Numbered from the stretch's first letter, positions 9,222 to 18,797 are shown. The stretch is 64,000 bases of DNA from Taishania sp037189645 (GCA_037189645.1 JBBCIY010000005.1:496001-560000), one strand, 5' to 3'. The notes: generated by a model from the sequence alone, not told the origin. A program made the numbers and translations.

Positions 9222-9251
9222 AAGGGAATCCTGTCAGGATTCCCTTTTTTG
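9222..9251 (+). terminator. Rho-independent terminator
   Basis: An 11-bp perfect stem (9222-9232 with 9236-9246) and a 3-nt loop are followed by a T-run. It lies 21 nt after the stop codon of the 8541 lipoprotein gene. Confidence 0.9.
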
Positions 9252-9302
9252 TTTGCGCTTAACCTGTAATTATCTTTCACTAAAGCAGGAAAGCGCAAAA
9301 AT

Positions 9303-9325
9303 GCCATATCGCAATATTGCGATAT
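9303..9325. repeat. Second copy of the ATATCGCAATATTGCGATAT palindrome
   Basis: These 23 bases are identical to 2967-2989, including the 20-bp self-complementary core (9306-9325). The sequence continues AGCGATATG, adding a partial third half-site. The copy lies about 100 nt upstream of the sugar transporter start. Confidence 0.75.
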
Positions 9326-9421
9326 AGCGATATGAACAATTCCGTTGCAGTAAATAAATTTCATTTCGTATTGCCGGTTTCCCAATGCTTTGTATTTTCA
9401 TCGCAAATATTACCTTATTTT

Positions 9422-11086
9422 ATGGAAACGATAGATGACCAGCTGTTGAATCAGGCACCCGGAAGCACAACCAGTCAGGAGACAAATTACAGCGCGCTTA
9501 CTACACTCACAACCGTGTTTTTCTTCTGGGGGTTCATAGCATCCGGAAACACGATCTTCATCCCTTTTTGCAAAGAATACTTTGGATTGGATCAGTTTCA
9601 AAGCCAGTTAATCGATTTCGCGTTCTATGGCGCTTATTATCTGGGTGCCCTTGCATTGTTTTTAATCAGCTCTTCCAGGGGAAAAGACCTTGTCGGTTCA
9701 TGGGGATACAAAAAGACAATCGTCATCGGACTGCTTTTTTCCGCTATTGGCGCAGGAGCAATGATTTTGTCCGTATACAATAACGTATTTTCCGGGATGC
9801 TGTTCGGATTGTTTATCGTTGCGCTTGGTTTTTCATTGCAGCAGACATCTGCCAACCCGTTTATGATCATACTTGGAGAGGAACGAACGGGGAGCACCCG
9901 TATCACATTGGGAGGAGCAGTGAACAGCTTCGGGACAACCATCGGCCCTCTGGTAATTTCACTTGCTTTATTCGGAACGACGACTGCTATCAGTCCTGAA
10001 CAGATCCGATCGCTTGAGCTGGATAAAGTAACTATCTTATACGGGTGTGTCGGCTTGTTGTTTTTGGGAGTAGCAATGCTTTTCAGGATGTCCAAGAATG
10101 TTCCCGAAGGAAAGACAGACGAAGAAACAAATGTGAAATCATCAGAGAAAAAAGCAATAACGACCTTACTGATTATCACAGGACTGCTCATTATCTGTTT
10201 TGCTCCTGTATTTTTCAGCTACAGGAAAGATTTCAGCACGGATTTAAAGCAGGCGGAACAGATCAGGATCCTGGGCTGGATATCCGGGCTGGTGGTCGTG
10301 ATCATCGGGCTGCTTGCCGCATACCTGAAAGGCTCAAAAGAAAAAACAGGCTGGGGAGCGATGCAGTATCCGCAACTGACACTTGGAATGCTCGCCATCT
10401 TTATTTACGTTGGCGTGGAAGTAGCAATAGGAAGTAATCTCGGTGAATTATTGCAGCGGAAACAGGGAATGGACGCTTCAGGTATCGCGCCCTATGTATC
10501 GATGTACTGGGGAAGCCTGATGATCGGGCGCTGGACAGGAGCGGTGGCCGCGTTTAAACTGAGTGAATACCAAAAACAGCTCTTCCGGTTCATTGTTCCT
10601 CTGATTGCTTTTGGAGTAGTCCTGGGAGCCGGGTACCTGTGCGGGTATGAAATCGCGCCTCTTCAATGGTATTTCATTTGTGTTATCATCCAGATCGTCG
10701 CTTTTTACACCACAAAAGATAAACCGGCTCTGACATTAGGCGTTTTTGGAATACTGGGCGTTATTTCCGTCACAACAGGCATTCTTACGACCGGAACCAT
10801 TTCCATTTATGCCTTTTTGAGCGGGGGCTTATTCTGCTCGATCATGTGGCCCTGCATTTTTTCTCTCGCACTAGCCGGACTGGGCAAATTCCAGACTCAG
10901 GGGTCTGCTTTCCTGGTGATGATGATCTTAGGTGGAGCGATCATTCCTCCTTTACAAGGAAAACTGGCCGATATATTCGATATCCAGTCTTCTTTTATTA
11001 TCGGGGCAGCTTGTTTCGCCTACCTGGCATTCTTTGCATTCTTCGTAAAGTCCGTTTTGAGAAAACAAGGTGTGAATTTTGAATAA
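9422..11086 (+). CDS. Sugar MFS transporter (FHS family, GluP/FucP-like)
   Basis: From the ATG at 9422 the protein has 554 residues and about 12 membrane helices. The segment TTVFFFWGFIASGNTIFIPF at the first helix and SANPFMIILG are typical of the fucose-galactose-glucose:H+ symporter family. It probably imports a hexose with protons. The frame continues upstream to a TTG at 9317, but that extension crosses the palindromic repeat and has no family support, so I chose 9422. The central loop is long and charged. It ends 2 nt before the convergent T9SS gene. Confidence 0.88.
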   Translation: METIDDQLLNQAPGSTTSQETNYSALTTLTTVFFFWGFIASGNTIFIPFCKEYFGLDQFQSQLIDFAFYGAYYLGALALFLISSSRGKDLVGSWGYKKTIVIGLLFSAIGAGAMILSVYNNVFSGMLFGLFIVALGFSLQQTSANPFMIILGEERTGSTRITLGGAVNSFGTTIGPLVISLALFGTTTAISPEQIRSLELDKVTILYGCVGLLFLGVAMLFRMSKNVPEGKTDEETNVKSSEKKAITTLLIITGLLIICFAPVFFSYRKDFSTDLKQAEQIRILGWISGLVVVIIGLLAAYLKGSKEKTGWGAMQYPQLTLGMLAIFIYVGVEVAIGSNLGELLQRKQGMDASGIAPYVSMYWGSLMIGRWTGAVAAFKLSEYQKQLFRFIVPLIAFGVVLGAGYLCGYEIAPLQWYFICVIIQIVAFYTTKDKPALTLGVFGILGVISVTTGILTTGTISIYAFLSGGLFCSIMWPCIFSLALAGLGKFQTQGSAFLVMMILGGAIIPPLQGKLADIFDIQSSFIIGAACFAYLAFFAFFVKSVLRKQGVNFE

Positions 11087-11088
11087 TA

Positions 11089-12468
11089 TTACCGTACCAC
11101 AACAGGATATCTTTCACCCTGGCATTCGATGATGTAATAACCTTTCTCCAGGGAGCTTACATCAAGCTGCACGAACGATTTACTCTCGTTTACAAGTGTA
11201 GCCTGACTGGTAACATCCTGCCCGATAAGGCTGATGATCTTTACCTTGCCGACATGCGATCCTCTGACAGATAAAATACCGGAAACAGGATTCGGGAACA
11301 ATTCTACCTGCTTTCCTTTCACATTAACGGCAACGATGCCTGAATGGGAATAATTGCCGTCGTAATCCGTCTGCACAAGCCGGTAATAAGCGACATCCGG
11401 CAAGGGATACTTATCCGTCTCTTCATAATCCAAACCCGTTTGAGGACTTCCCTCAGCATCCCGTCTCATGATCTGATCCCAGTTTTTTCCATCCGGGCTT
11501 CTTTCGATTGTAAAATAATCCGTATTTACTTCAGATGCTGTTTTCCATTTGATGAGCACTTCGCCATCCTGGAAATGCGCATCAAAACTGAGCAAAGTAA
11601 CAGGTAAAATAACAGCAGAAACAGTATTGTAGGCAACAAAGGCCACATCACTGTTGGGAGTCAGCAGGTGCTGAAACCGGGTGATACTCGTATAATTGGA
11701 AGTCGTAATACCAAGGTCTGCCAGGTCAAACGCCAACAGTCGCAGGTCTCTTGTTCCGACAGTAGACGCTCCGCAGGCCCCTGCCAAAGAATAAAATTTC
11801 CAGTATGGCCGGGCGACCGTTGAGACAGTTGAAAAATTGACATCCACCTCCGTTCCTACAAGGTTATTGGATGCGTTCAGAAACCTGAATTTATCCCAGA
11901 TCGAACTGCTGAGGTCTCCCGTTTGCGTTACGATGATATCCGGAATTCCGTCCCCGATCGAAGCGGGATCAATCATGGAAACCGTGTACAAAATGCTTCC
12001 TCCGATATTAAAGATCGCTGTTGACAGGTCCAGACCGTTCACCCCATCTGTCAGGTAAGCCGATACATTTCCTCCAAAAGGGGGATTGACTGCGGGATAA
12101 CACCCATTTGAAGCAGGTGTGGTGGAATATCCGCCATATTGCCTTCCCAGCCCGATCACAGCATTACTGTTACTCCCTCCCACTGAAGCCGGCATCGCGT
12201 AAAAACTCAACGGCACGAATGTCACTCCGTTTGCTGTCAGTGTGGCATTGTTTACACCTGTTGACCAGATCGTGGATCCTGTTCCGAAAGCCAGCAGATT
12301 ATGGCTGGCCACATCTACCGTAACCGGAGCTGCTGTAGAGCTGGTAAAATATCCTGTATGATCCGTATAGATACGTGTTACAGGTGTTTGAGAAAAGCCG
12401 CCGGCAACACAATAGAAAAACAATAGTATTACGGTGAGTAGGTGTGTAGAAGCTGATGTTTTTTCCAT
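11089..12468 (-). CDS. Secreted T9SS sorting-domain protein, function unknown
   Basis: The 459-residue protein has a signal peptide (residues about 1-26, ending GGFSQ) and a C-terminal type A sorting domain (VELFPNPVSGILSVRGS to KGYYIIECQGE), so it should cross the outer membrane through T9SS. Before the sorting domain lies a fibronectin-III-like stretch (VLIKWKTASEVNTDYFTIERS), which is common in such proteins. The N-terminal 290 residues have no recognised catalytic motif. It has its own promoter (12488-12517). Confidence 0.85.
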   Translation of the reverse strand: MEKTSASTHLLTVILLFFYCVAGGFSQTPVTRIYTDHTGYFTSSTAAPVTVDVASHNLLAFGTGSTIWSTGVNNATLTANGVTFVPLSFYAMPASVGGSNSNAVIGLGRQYGGYSTTPASNGCYPAVNPPFGGNVSAYLTDGVNGLDLSTAIFNIGGSILYTVSMIDPASIGDGIPDIIVTQTGDLSSSIWDKFRFLNASNNLVGTEVDVNFSTVSTVARPYWKFYSLAGACGASTVGTRDLRLLAFDLADLGITTSNYTSITRFQHLLTPNSDVAFVAYNTVSAVILPVTLLSFDAHFQDGEVLIKWKTASEVNTDYFTIERSPDGKNWDQIMRRDAEGSPQTGLDYEETDKYPLPDVAYYRLVQTDYDGNYSHSGIVAVNVKGKQVELFPNPVSGILSVRGSHVGKVKIISLIGQDVTSQATLVNESKSFVQLDVSSLEKGYYIIECQGERYPVVVR

Positions 12469-12487
12469 ATAAATGGTTAATTTTCTG

Positions 12488-12517
12488 CAAAGCTACTTCT
12501 TTTGAGCCAATTACAAA
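12488..12517 (-). promoter_or_regulatory. Bacteroidota-type promoter of the 11089 T9SS gene
   Basis: On the minus strand TTTG (12517-12514), 18 nt, then TAGCTTTG (12495-12488) match the -33/-7 consensus exactly. The leader would be about 15-20 nt. Confidence 0.75.
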
Positions 12518-12619
12518 AAATTAATTATAAACCACAGGACTTTATTTATTCACGATCCGGCCACTATGTGCCCGGACCAGCTCCCGGCAACATTCCCGAC
12601 AATAAATGAGTGTTCAGGC

Positions 12620-14995
12620 TTATTTCCCGATCACCAGCTGATGCACTGAATTGATTTGCTCTCCTGAAATGCTTACAAAATAAGATCCTGGTGAAAGTGA
12701 TGAAGCAGCTATTCCGGAAGGTTCTCCCGCACTCTGGATAACCGAACGATACACTACCATGCCCCTTACGTCCATGATCTCAACCCGGTCTCCCTGCCCT
12801 GCTCCTTCGATAAAGAATATTCCTGATGAAGGATTGGGATAAATCAGTAATTTTCCAGCTGACAGCTCGTTAAGCCCTACCCCCGGTCCAGGTTCCGTCG
12901 GCTCCTCTTCCTCCTCCTCACTTGTCAGCAACCGGAAATCGTCAAAATAAAATCCATCGGCTCTTACTCCCCCATCAGACCTTAACATAAACCTTACCTG
13001 GATCACCTGCCCGATGTAGTCACTCAGATCGATCTGTTCCTGCACCCAATCCGTCCGGTTTCCGTCCCACAAAGGCTCATCGGTCGGCTGAATGCTCCCG
13101 TTCGCAGCAGATCCCGGGTTCGTGTACAAACCACACTGCCCGATCCAGGAACTGCCACCGTCAACGGATACCTGAAACTGGCAATAATCATAGCTTTTTT
13201 CAATCTCCCACCTGGCGTAAAAAGTCGCTTTCGCCGATACAACCGCTGTTAAATCGATCTCATCCACATATGTTGTTGTCCTGGTTGTATTATTGGGATA
13301 ATTCCCCGGAGAATCTGTAAATGACTGTGAAGGGGAATAGTAAATGGATGAAGATGTCGTCCAGTTGCCCGTCCAGTTTGTCGTATTATCCGCGTTATCT
13401 GAAAATACGACCGTATATCCCCCTCCATATATCTTAATGATTGTATCGCGCTGGATCCAATTTCCGTCATCCGTTGTCAGTACATAAATTACGGAATCAC
13501 CGGATTCGATCCCGGCATTCAGCTCATACGTTATCAGTCCTTCGCTCTCTTCAAGTGCCTGTAAATCATATGTAACAGGTGAACCAACAGCAGCAAGATT
13601 GAGAATCGGCTCCAGCGAAACCGTTGCGCTTCCATTCTCCCTGCCCATCCGTTTTACCGTGTGGTGAAAGCTTCCTGTCATGGTCTCTATTTCCAGCGGA
13701 TCGTCTTCTTTTACAATATAGTATTTGTGAACCATGTGGGCCACTCCCAGGTTTACGAATACCATTTCCTGGCAGGTCGGTAAAATCTCCGAGCTTGCCG
13801 GCCAGAAGCTTCCCCCGATCTCAGGTGTCATGGCAAAAATGGTGTCTTTCTGCAAAACACCGTTATCGACTTTGTACATGTAATCATCGGAATCGCCGGA
13901 TGCAGGGTATAAACCGCTGCTCTTGCTGGCTTCATACCCATTGTATTCTGTCAGGTGATTGCATAACCCCTGGAAATAATCGTGGTGGTCGGCATACTCC
14001 GCGGTCGTCGTACCGATCGGAAACAACAGCATGTCACCATATGTATGCGCATTCAGAGCAGATTGAATAGTGTGATTCTGGACCAGCCAGCGCATTGCCT
14101 GTGTTTCCGGTTCTGAGAACGCCGAAGTTCCCGGATAAGTATCATTGTTCTGGTTCGTGCTCACTCCCGTTGTTCCCCAGCCATAACTATAATTCCTGTT
14201 TATATCAACTCCTTTATTGGATGTACCGATACCGGGATTCCTGTTTTTCCGGTGCATTCCTCCTCCGTTCGGATTTGTCGTCTCGTTGTAGATATATCCA
14301 TCGGGGTTTACACAAGGGACGAAAAATAACTGTGTATTGTCAACCAGGAATTTCACTTCCGGGTTTGTATCGTAATTTTCCAGCAGGTACCACATATAGT
14401 AAATCAGCTGTGACATACTCAGTGGCTCGCGTGCATGGTGAACTGCTGAATAAAGCACTTTCGGATCACCATCGTCTATCATCGGGTTATTGGAAATCTT
14501 TACGTGGTAAATCGGCCTGTTCTCCCAGGTTAAATATGTATGAATCGGTGCTTTTACAGAAATAAGGTGCGGATACAAAGCAGCCATTTCGTCCAGTTCC
14601 TGTAACATTTCGTTGTATTTAAAGTACCCTCCGTAGGTGGACGGTACCTGGAAGTTCTCCGGCACACTTTCACCCGGTGAAGCAGATGATGCGGAACAGA
14701 CCGCATTTTTCGGAGCGAAAATGGTTTGATTCTGCTGTACGTAAAATTTCTGTACGTCATCGATCAGCACCTCGTATTGAAAATCCATGTCTGCCACCTG
14801 CTGGATGTCATCCTCTGACAGATCCGTGATGAGGAAATGCCCCTGCTTTCTTATCCCGTGGTCAACGGCCACACCTTCACCGGCCAGCCGGGAAATCCCG
14901 TCCTGGTCGGCATAAATTTTCACTTTGGAATATTTCTGGGCGGAAATGTTACCTGCCACAAGCAGCAGTGCTAACAGGAGTATCGTTTTCATCAT
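12620..14995 (-). CDS. Secreted M14 zinc carboxypeptidase with T9SS sorting domain
   Basis: With the start at 14995 (MMKTILLLALLL signal peptide) the protein has 791 residues. The peptidase domain shows H187-x-x-E190 (HHAREP), NPDGY, the third zinc ligand H317 (LNAHTYGD) and catalytic E392 (TPEIGGSF), as in carboxypeptidase T. A beta-sandwich region follows, then an acidic linker of six Glu and a type A sorting domain (LLIYPNPSSGIFFIEG). It should be secreted and remove C-terminal residues. The frame reaches ATGs at 15016 and 15055, but a probable -7 box (15018-15025) makes those unlikely. Confidence 0.9.
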   Translation of the reverse strand: MMKTILLLALLLVAGNISAQKYSKVKIYADQDGISRLAGEGVAVDHGIRKQGHFLITDLSEDDIQQVADMDFQYEVLIDDVQKFYVQQNQTIFAPKNAVCSASSASPGESVPENFQVPSTYGGYFKYNEMLQELDEMAALYPHLISVKAPIHTYLTWENRPIYHVKISNNPMIDDGDPKVLYSAVHHAREPLSMSQLIYYMWYLLENYDTNPEVKFLVDNTQLFFVPCVNPDGYIYNETTNPNGGGMHRKNRNPGIGTSNKGVDINRNYSYGWGTTGVSTNQNNDTYPGTSAFSEPETQAMRWLVQNHTIQSALNAHTYGDMLLFPIGTTTAEYADHHDYFQGLCNHLTEYNGYEASKSSGLYPASGDSDDYMYKVDNGVLQKDTIFAMTPEIGGSFWPASSEILPTCQEMVFVNLGVAHMVHKYYIVKEDDPLEIETMTGSFHHTVKRMGRENGSATVSLEPILNLAAVGSPVTYDLQALEESEGLITYELNAGIESGDSVIYVLTTDDGNWIQRDTIIKIYGGGYTVVFSDNADNTTNWTGNWTTSSSIYYSPSQSFTDSPGNYPNNTTRTTTYVDEIDLTAVVSAKATFYARWEIEKSYDYCQFQVSVDGGSSWIGQCGLYTNPGSAANGSIQPTDEPLWDGNRTDWVQEQIDLSDYIGQVIQVRFMLRSDGGVRADGFYFDDFRLLTSEEEEEEPTEPGPGVGLNELSAGKLLIYPNPSSGIFFIEGAGQGDRVEIMDVRGMVVYRSVIQSAGEPSGIAASSLSPGSYFVSISGEQINSVHQLVIGK

Positions 14996-15078
14996 TTTCG
15001 TTTGATTTGAGTTCATGTGAAAGTACAAAAAAAATTCACGCTCAAAATAAAACATCCATTTTTTTGAGGTAACACCAA

Positions 15079-15111
15079 TTGGTATTATTCTTTTAAAAAA
15101 GTGTAATTTTG
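15079..15111 (+). promoter_or_regulatory. Promoter of mnmA, probably leaderless
   Basis: TTG (15079-15081), 22 nt, then TAATTTTG (15104-15111), a perfect -7 box. The ATG of mnmA is 4 nt further on, so the mRNA would begin at about the start codon. The -33 box lies inside the palindrome ACCAATTGGT. Confidence 0.6.
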
Positions 15112-15115
15112 CAGT

Positions 15116-16294
15116 ATGAAAAGAGTGGTTGTAGGACTTTCCGGGGGTGTTGATTCAAGTGTAACAGCGCATTTGCTTATCCAGCAGGGATATGAAGTGA
15201 TTGGTATGTTCATGCGCAACTGGCACGATGAATCGGTAACGCTTTCTGACGAATGTCCCTGGATAGATGATTCCAACGACGCTCTTCTGATAGCACAGCA
15301 GCTCGGTATCCCGTTCCAGGTCATTGATCTGAGCAAGGAATACAAAGAACGGATCGTTGACTACATGTTCAGTGAATATGAAGCCGGACGCACTCCCAAT
15401 CCGGATGTACTGTGCAATCGCGAAATAAAATTCGATGTATTTCTCAAAGCGGCAATGGAACTGGGCGCTGATTATGTGGCAACAGGCCATTATTGCAGGA
15501 AGATAGAACATGAAGACGGCACATTCGGGTTGCTGGCCGGAAAGGATCCCAATAAGGATCAATCGTATTTCTTATGCCAGCTGAGCCAGGAGCAATTGGC
15601 TAAGGCATTGTTCCCGATCGGAGAATTACTGAAATCAGAAGTGCGGCAAATCGCGGGAGAGATCGGGCTGGTCACCGCCGACAAAAAGGATTCACAGGGG
15701 TTATGCTTTGTCGGCAAAATCAGCCTTCCGGTATTTCTACAGCAACAACTGGCCCAAAAGAAAGGAAACATCATAGAAATCCCGTCTGACATGCCTCAGT
15801 TTGAAGCGTACCATTCACTTGCCAAATCAGAAGAGAACCTTGCTCAGCTGGTTCAGCCTTTTGTTTACAAAGAAACAGACGGAATAAAAGTTCACGAACA
15901 CATCGGGGCGCACTATTATACCATCGGTCAGCGAAAAGGACTACACATCGGGGGCAGACCCAATCCTTCGTTCGTAATCGGCATTGATACGGAAACGAAT
16001 ACGGTTTACACCGGGCAGGAAGAAACACACCCGGGACTGAACAGGATCGCTTTGTTCATTCACAACAGCGAGATCAATTACATCAATGACAGTTATGAAT
16101 TGAACGATGGTGAGTCGCTTGCCTGCAAGGTCAGGATCCGGTACCGCCAGCCGCTACAGGAAGCAACGATGTACAAAAAAGAAGATGGTCTGTACATCCT
16201 GTTCCGGGAATTACAGAAAGGAATTACCCCGGGACAATTCGCGGCATTCTATCTGGGAGAAGAACTGATCGGCTCAGGAGTCATTATGTATTAG
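15116..16294 (+). CDS. mnmA: tRNA-specific 2-thiouridylase
   Basis: The 392-residue enzyme adds sulfur to uridine 34 of tRNA Lys, Glu and Gln, using ATP and a sulfur relay. It has the PP-loop SGGVDSS (residues 9-15), catalytic cysteines Cys100 (DVLCNREIKF) and Cys197 (QGLCFVGK), and the conserved GAHYYTIGQRKGLHIGG segment. Length and motifs are complete. The start is fixed by the promoter box only 4 nt upstream. The next gene is a T9SS protein 88 nt downstream and is probably separate. Confidence 0.96.
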   Translation: MKRVVVGLSGGVDSSVTAHLLIQQGYEVIGMFMRNWHDESVTLSDECPWIDDSNDALLIAQQLGIPFQVIDLSKEYKERIVDYMFSEYEAGRTPNPDVLCNREIKFDVFLKAAMELGADYVATGHYCRKIEHEDGTFGLLAGKDPNKDQSYFLCQLSQEQLAKALFPIGELLKSEVRQIAGEIGLVTADKKDSQGLCFVGKISLPVFLQQQLAQKKGNIIEIPSDMPQFEAYHSLAKSEENLAQLVQPFVYKETDGIKVHEHIGAHYYTIGQRKGLHIGGRPNPSFVIGIDTETNTVYTGQEETHPGLNRIALFIHNSEINYINDSYELNDGESLACKVRIRYRQPLQEATMYKKEDGLYILFRELQKGITPGQFAAFYLGEELIGSGVIMY

Positions 16295-16382
16295 GCTTTT
16301 AAAGTCTTTTTATACCTCTCAATCTGGGTATTATGCCCTTTTTTTATTAGCTTTGGCGAAATTATTTAAATCAATTATACAT

Positions 16383-17324
16383 ATGAAAAAACCTTTACTA
16401 TTATCAACTTTGTTGTTATCAACAATCAGCGTCATTGCCCAGCCGACGATTCAGTCATCGGATTTTTATCCTGCTGTCGGAGAATCTTTTGTTCTGAACT
16501 ATGGCAACTATGTTTCTCCCGGTTCAGCGGGAAATGACGTGACATGGGACCTATCCGGCATTACGGCAAATTCAGTTATCCCTGTAAATGCATTGGCTGC
16601 CAACTCCAGCTATCCCGGAAGTACCATTACAATTGAATACCAGGGTCAATCCAATCTGCACCCAAATTTAACTCCTACGGGCTATTTAATTGTCGGGGAA
16701 TCTACCAGTACGGCGTCTGCCACTTACACAGATGCAAAGAAGCTGTATCAATTCCCAATGACAATCGGAACTTCCTACACCGAAAATTTCAATGGTTCTA
16801 TTGTCAGCAGCGGAGTTACATTCTCACGCACAGGATCTGTAACGTCTGAGGTAGATGGGTATGGAACGCTGATCACTCCTTCCGGGACCTATACGAATGT
16901 ATTGCGTATCCATTCTGTTCATACCAGTACAGATACCTACATGGGGCAATCACTTACAGGTACCATTGATATGTACACATGGATCCAAGCAGGATTTCAC
17001 TGTGAGCTGGCTGTTGTTCAGAACATCAACATGATGGGAAATGTACAAACGGTAGGGTACTATGCTACCAATGCGCTAGGGCTTTCAGACAATGCTGCCG
17101 GTGTACTTGTGATGCATCCGAATCCTGCTCAGGATCTGGTTTCCCTGAAACATGACCAGCAGATTGACAATGCAGAGGTGCGCGACTTAAACGGTCGTAT
17201 AGCAGCTGCGGAATTCAATCAATCCAACAATTCGATTGATGTCAGCAAATTACCTGCGGGAGTTTATTATGTAACAGTATATTCAAATAACAGCTCAACT
17301 GTTCAGAAACTGATAAAAAAATAA
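16383..17324 (+). CDS. Secreted T9SS sorting-domain protein, function unknown
   Basis: From ATG 16383 the product has 313 residues, with a clear signal peptide (MKKPLLLSTLLLSTISVIAQ) and a C-terminal sorting domain (VLVMHPNPAQDLVSLKH to SSTVQKLIKK). The middle is a beta-rich domain of about 210 residues with no known motif. The frame can be extended to a TTG at 16353, but the ATG fits the signal peptide better. A terminator follows 26 nt after the stop. Confidence 0.85.
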   Translation: MKKPLLLSTLLLSTISVIAQPTIQSSDFYPAVGESFVLNYGNYVSPGSAGNDVTWDLSGITANSVIPVNALAANSSYPGSTITIEYQGQSNLHPNLTPTGYLIVGESTSTASATYTDAKKLYQFPMTIGTSYTENFNGSIVSSGVTFSRTGSVTSEVDGYGTLITPSGTYTNVLRIHSVHTSTDTYMGQSLTGTIDMYTWIQAGFHCELAVVQNINMMGNVQTVGYYATNALGLSDNAAGVLVMHPNPAQDLVSLKHDQQIDNAEVRDLNGRIAAAEFNQSNNSIDVSKLPAGVYYVTVYSNNSSTVQKLIKK

Positions 17325-17350
17325 GAAGACTGTTTTTAAATGAAACTGGA

Positions 17351-17381
17351 AAACGGGAACCGATTGGTTCCCGTTTTTTAT
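17351..17381 (+). terminator. Rho-independent terminator
   Basis: An 11-bp perfect stem (17351-17361 with 17366-17376) and a GATT loop are followed by a T-run. It ends the 16383 gene. Confidence 0.9.
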
Positions 17382-17443
17382 GCTATATAGTCCGTTCCAA
17401 CCGGGAAATCATGTCCCCCGGTATTTTCATTCAGGATAGTATC

Positions 17444-17478
17444 AATAAAAAAAGTCCTTCGGGATCCGAAGGACTTTT
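17444..17478 (-). terminator. Terminator of the thrS-infC-rpmI-rplT operon
   Basis: A 12-bp stem (17451-17462 with 17466-17477) and a 3-nt loop are followed, on the minus strand, by a T-rich tail. It sits 24 nt after the rplT stop. An A/T tail on both sides suggests it could work in both directions. Confidence 0.88.
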
Positions 17479-17501
17479 GCTATACAGAGAAGATTATTTA
17501 C

Positions 17502-17849
17502 TTATTTTTTTACAGCGCTAACTACAGCTTTGAATGCTTCCGGGTGGTTCATAGCTAAATCAGCAAGAACTTTACGGTTCAGCTCAATTCCACTTTTGTT
17601 AACAGCTCCCATGAATTGAGAATAGCTCATTCCGTGCTGGCGTGCACCTGCGTTGATACGCGCGATCCACAATGAACGGAAGTTTCTTTTCTTTTGTTTA
17701 CGTCCGACGTACGCATATCCCAACCCTTTTTCAACGGCGTTCTTTGCTACTGTCCAAACATTTTTTCTGCGTCCAAAGTAACCTTTGGCAAGCTTCAACA
17801 CATTCTTACGACGTGCTCTTGAAGCAACATGATTTACTGATCTTGGCAT
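17502..17849 (-). CDS. rplT: 50S ribosomal protein L20
   Basis: The 115-residue basic protein begins MPRSVNHVASRARRKNVLKL and has the L20 core AKGYFGRRKNVWTVAKNAVEKGLGYAY and RNFRSLWIARINAGARQHG. It is an early assembly protein of the large subunit. It follows rpmI by 92 nt and is the last gene of the conserved infC-rpmI-rplT cluster. Confidence 0.98.
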   Translation of the reverse strand: MPRSVNHVASRARRKNVLKLAKGYFGRRKNVWTVAKNAVEKGLGYAYVGRKQKKRNFRSLWIARINAGARQHGMSYSQFMGAVNKSGIELNRKVLADLAMNHPEAFKAVVSAVKK

Positions 17850-17941
17850 AATTTCAAGTTTTTTGATAAGGAGTGCGTTGTTGTTTCAAACGACTTAGTT
17901 ACTCATTACCGGGTTAAACAATTAATAAACCTGGGAATTGA

Positions 17942-18139
17942 TTATTTCAATCCCAATTGTAATTTTACATTTGACTCGTCAGATGGGTGAACCAATCCTG
18001 CATAAGTCAGGTTACGCTTTCTTTTAGTCGATTTCTTTGTCAGAATGTGACTTTTGAATGCGTGTTTTCTTTTGATTTTACCGCTTCCAGTGACTGTGAA
18101 TCTCTTCTTCGCACTGGATTTAGTCTTCATTTTTGGCAT
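17942..18139 (-). CDS. rpmI: 50S ribosomal protein L35
   Basis: The 65-residue, very basic protein begins MPKMKTKSSAKKRFTVTGSG and has the usual L35 pattern KIKRKHAFKSHIL. Length is normal. It lies between infC (96 nt upstream) and rplT. Confidence 0.97.
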   Translation of the reverse strand: MPKMKTKSSAKKRFTVTGSGKIKRKHAFKSHILTKKSTKRKRNLTYAGLVHPSDESNVKLQLGLK

Positions 18140-18235
18140 CTCTCTTCAATTTTTAAATTATCTCTATATAGCTTCTTTTAAAGAATACTGAATGTTGAGT
18201 TGAATTATGGTAATTCAAAATTCAGTATTCAAAAT

Positions 18236-18784
18236 TTATTTTTTCTTCGGGTTGATCATGATTGTCATGCGCTTTCCTTCCAGCTTCGGCATTTGTTCCA
18301 GCACTCCCAGATCAGCCAGCTCCTGCGCAAATTTCAATAACAGGATTTCTCCCCTGTCTTTAAACACGATCGTACGTCCACGGAAAAACACGTAAGCTTT
18401 CACTTTACTTCCTTCTTCCAGGAACTTTTTAGCATGCTCCAGCTTGAAGTTGAAATCGTGATCATCCGTATTCGGTCCGAAACGGATTTCTTTGATGACG
18501 ATCTTACTTTGCTTCGCTTTGAGCTCTTTTTGTTTTCTTTTCTGGTTGTACAAGAACTTACGATAGTCCATGATTTTACAAACCGGCGGAACAGCATTGG
18601 GAGAAATCTCTACCAGATCCAACTCTTCCTGCTCTGCCAAAACCAAGGCTTCTCTTACGCTCATTACTTTAGGCTCTTCACCTTCTACGATCAATCGTAT
18701 CTGAGGAGCAATGATCTTTTCGTTGATCCTGTGTTCCTCTTTTGGTTCCTGACGAACCGGTTTTCCACCTCTTAATTTACTCAT
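18236..18784 (-). CDS. infC: Translation initiation factor IF-3
   Basis: The 182-residue factor has the IF-3 N-domain (RINEKIIAPQIRLI, VREALVLAEQEELDLVEISP) and a linker with CKIMDYRKFLYNQKRKQKE, followed by the C-domain (IRFGPNTDDHDFNFKLEHAKKFLEEGSKVK). It binds the 30S subunit and controls start codon fidelity. The start used is ATG at 18784; rare IF-3 start codons known from other bacteria are not needed here. It begins 13 nt after the thrS stop. Confidence 0.97.
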   Translation of the reverse strand: MSKLRGGKPVRQEPKEEHRINEKIIAPQIRLIVEGEEPKVMSVREALVLAEQEELDLVEISPNAVPPVCKIMDYRKFLYNQKRKQKELKAKQSKIVIKEIRFGPNTDDHDFNFKLEHAKKFLEEGSKVKAYVFFRGRTIVFKDRGEILLLKFAQELADLGVLEQMPKLEGKRMTIMINPKKK

Positions 18785-18797
18785 TCAATAATTAAAA

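Noticed and set aside
9317..9421. 5' extension of the sugar transporter from TTG
   Set aside because: Crosses the palindromic repeat and adds residues not found in the family; the ATG at 9422 fits.
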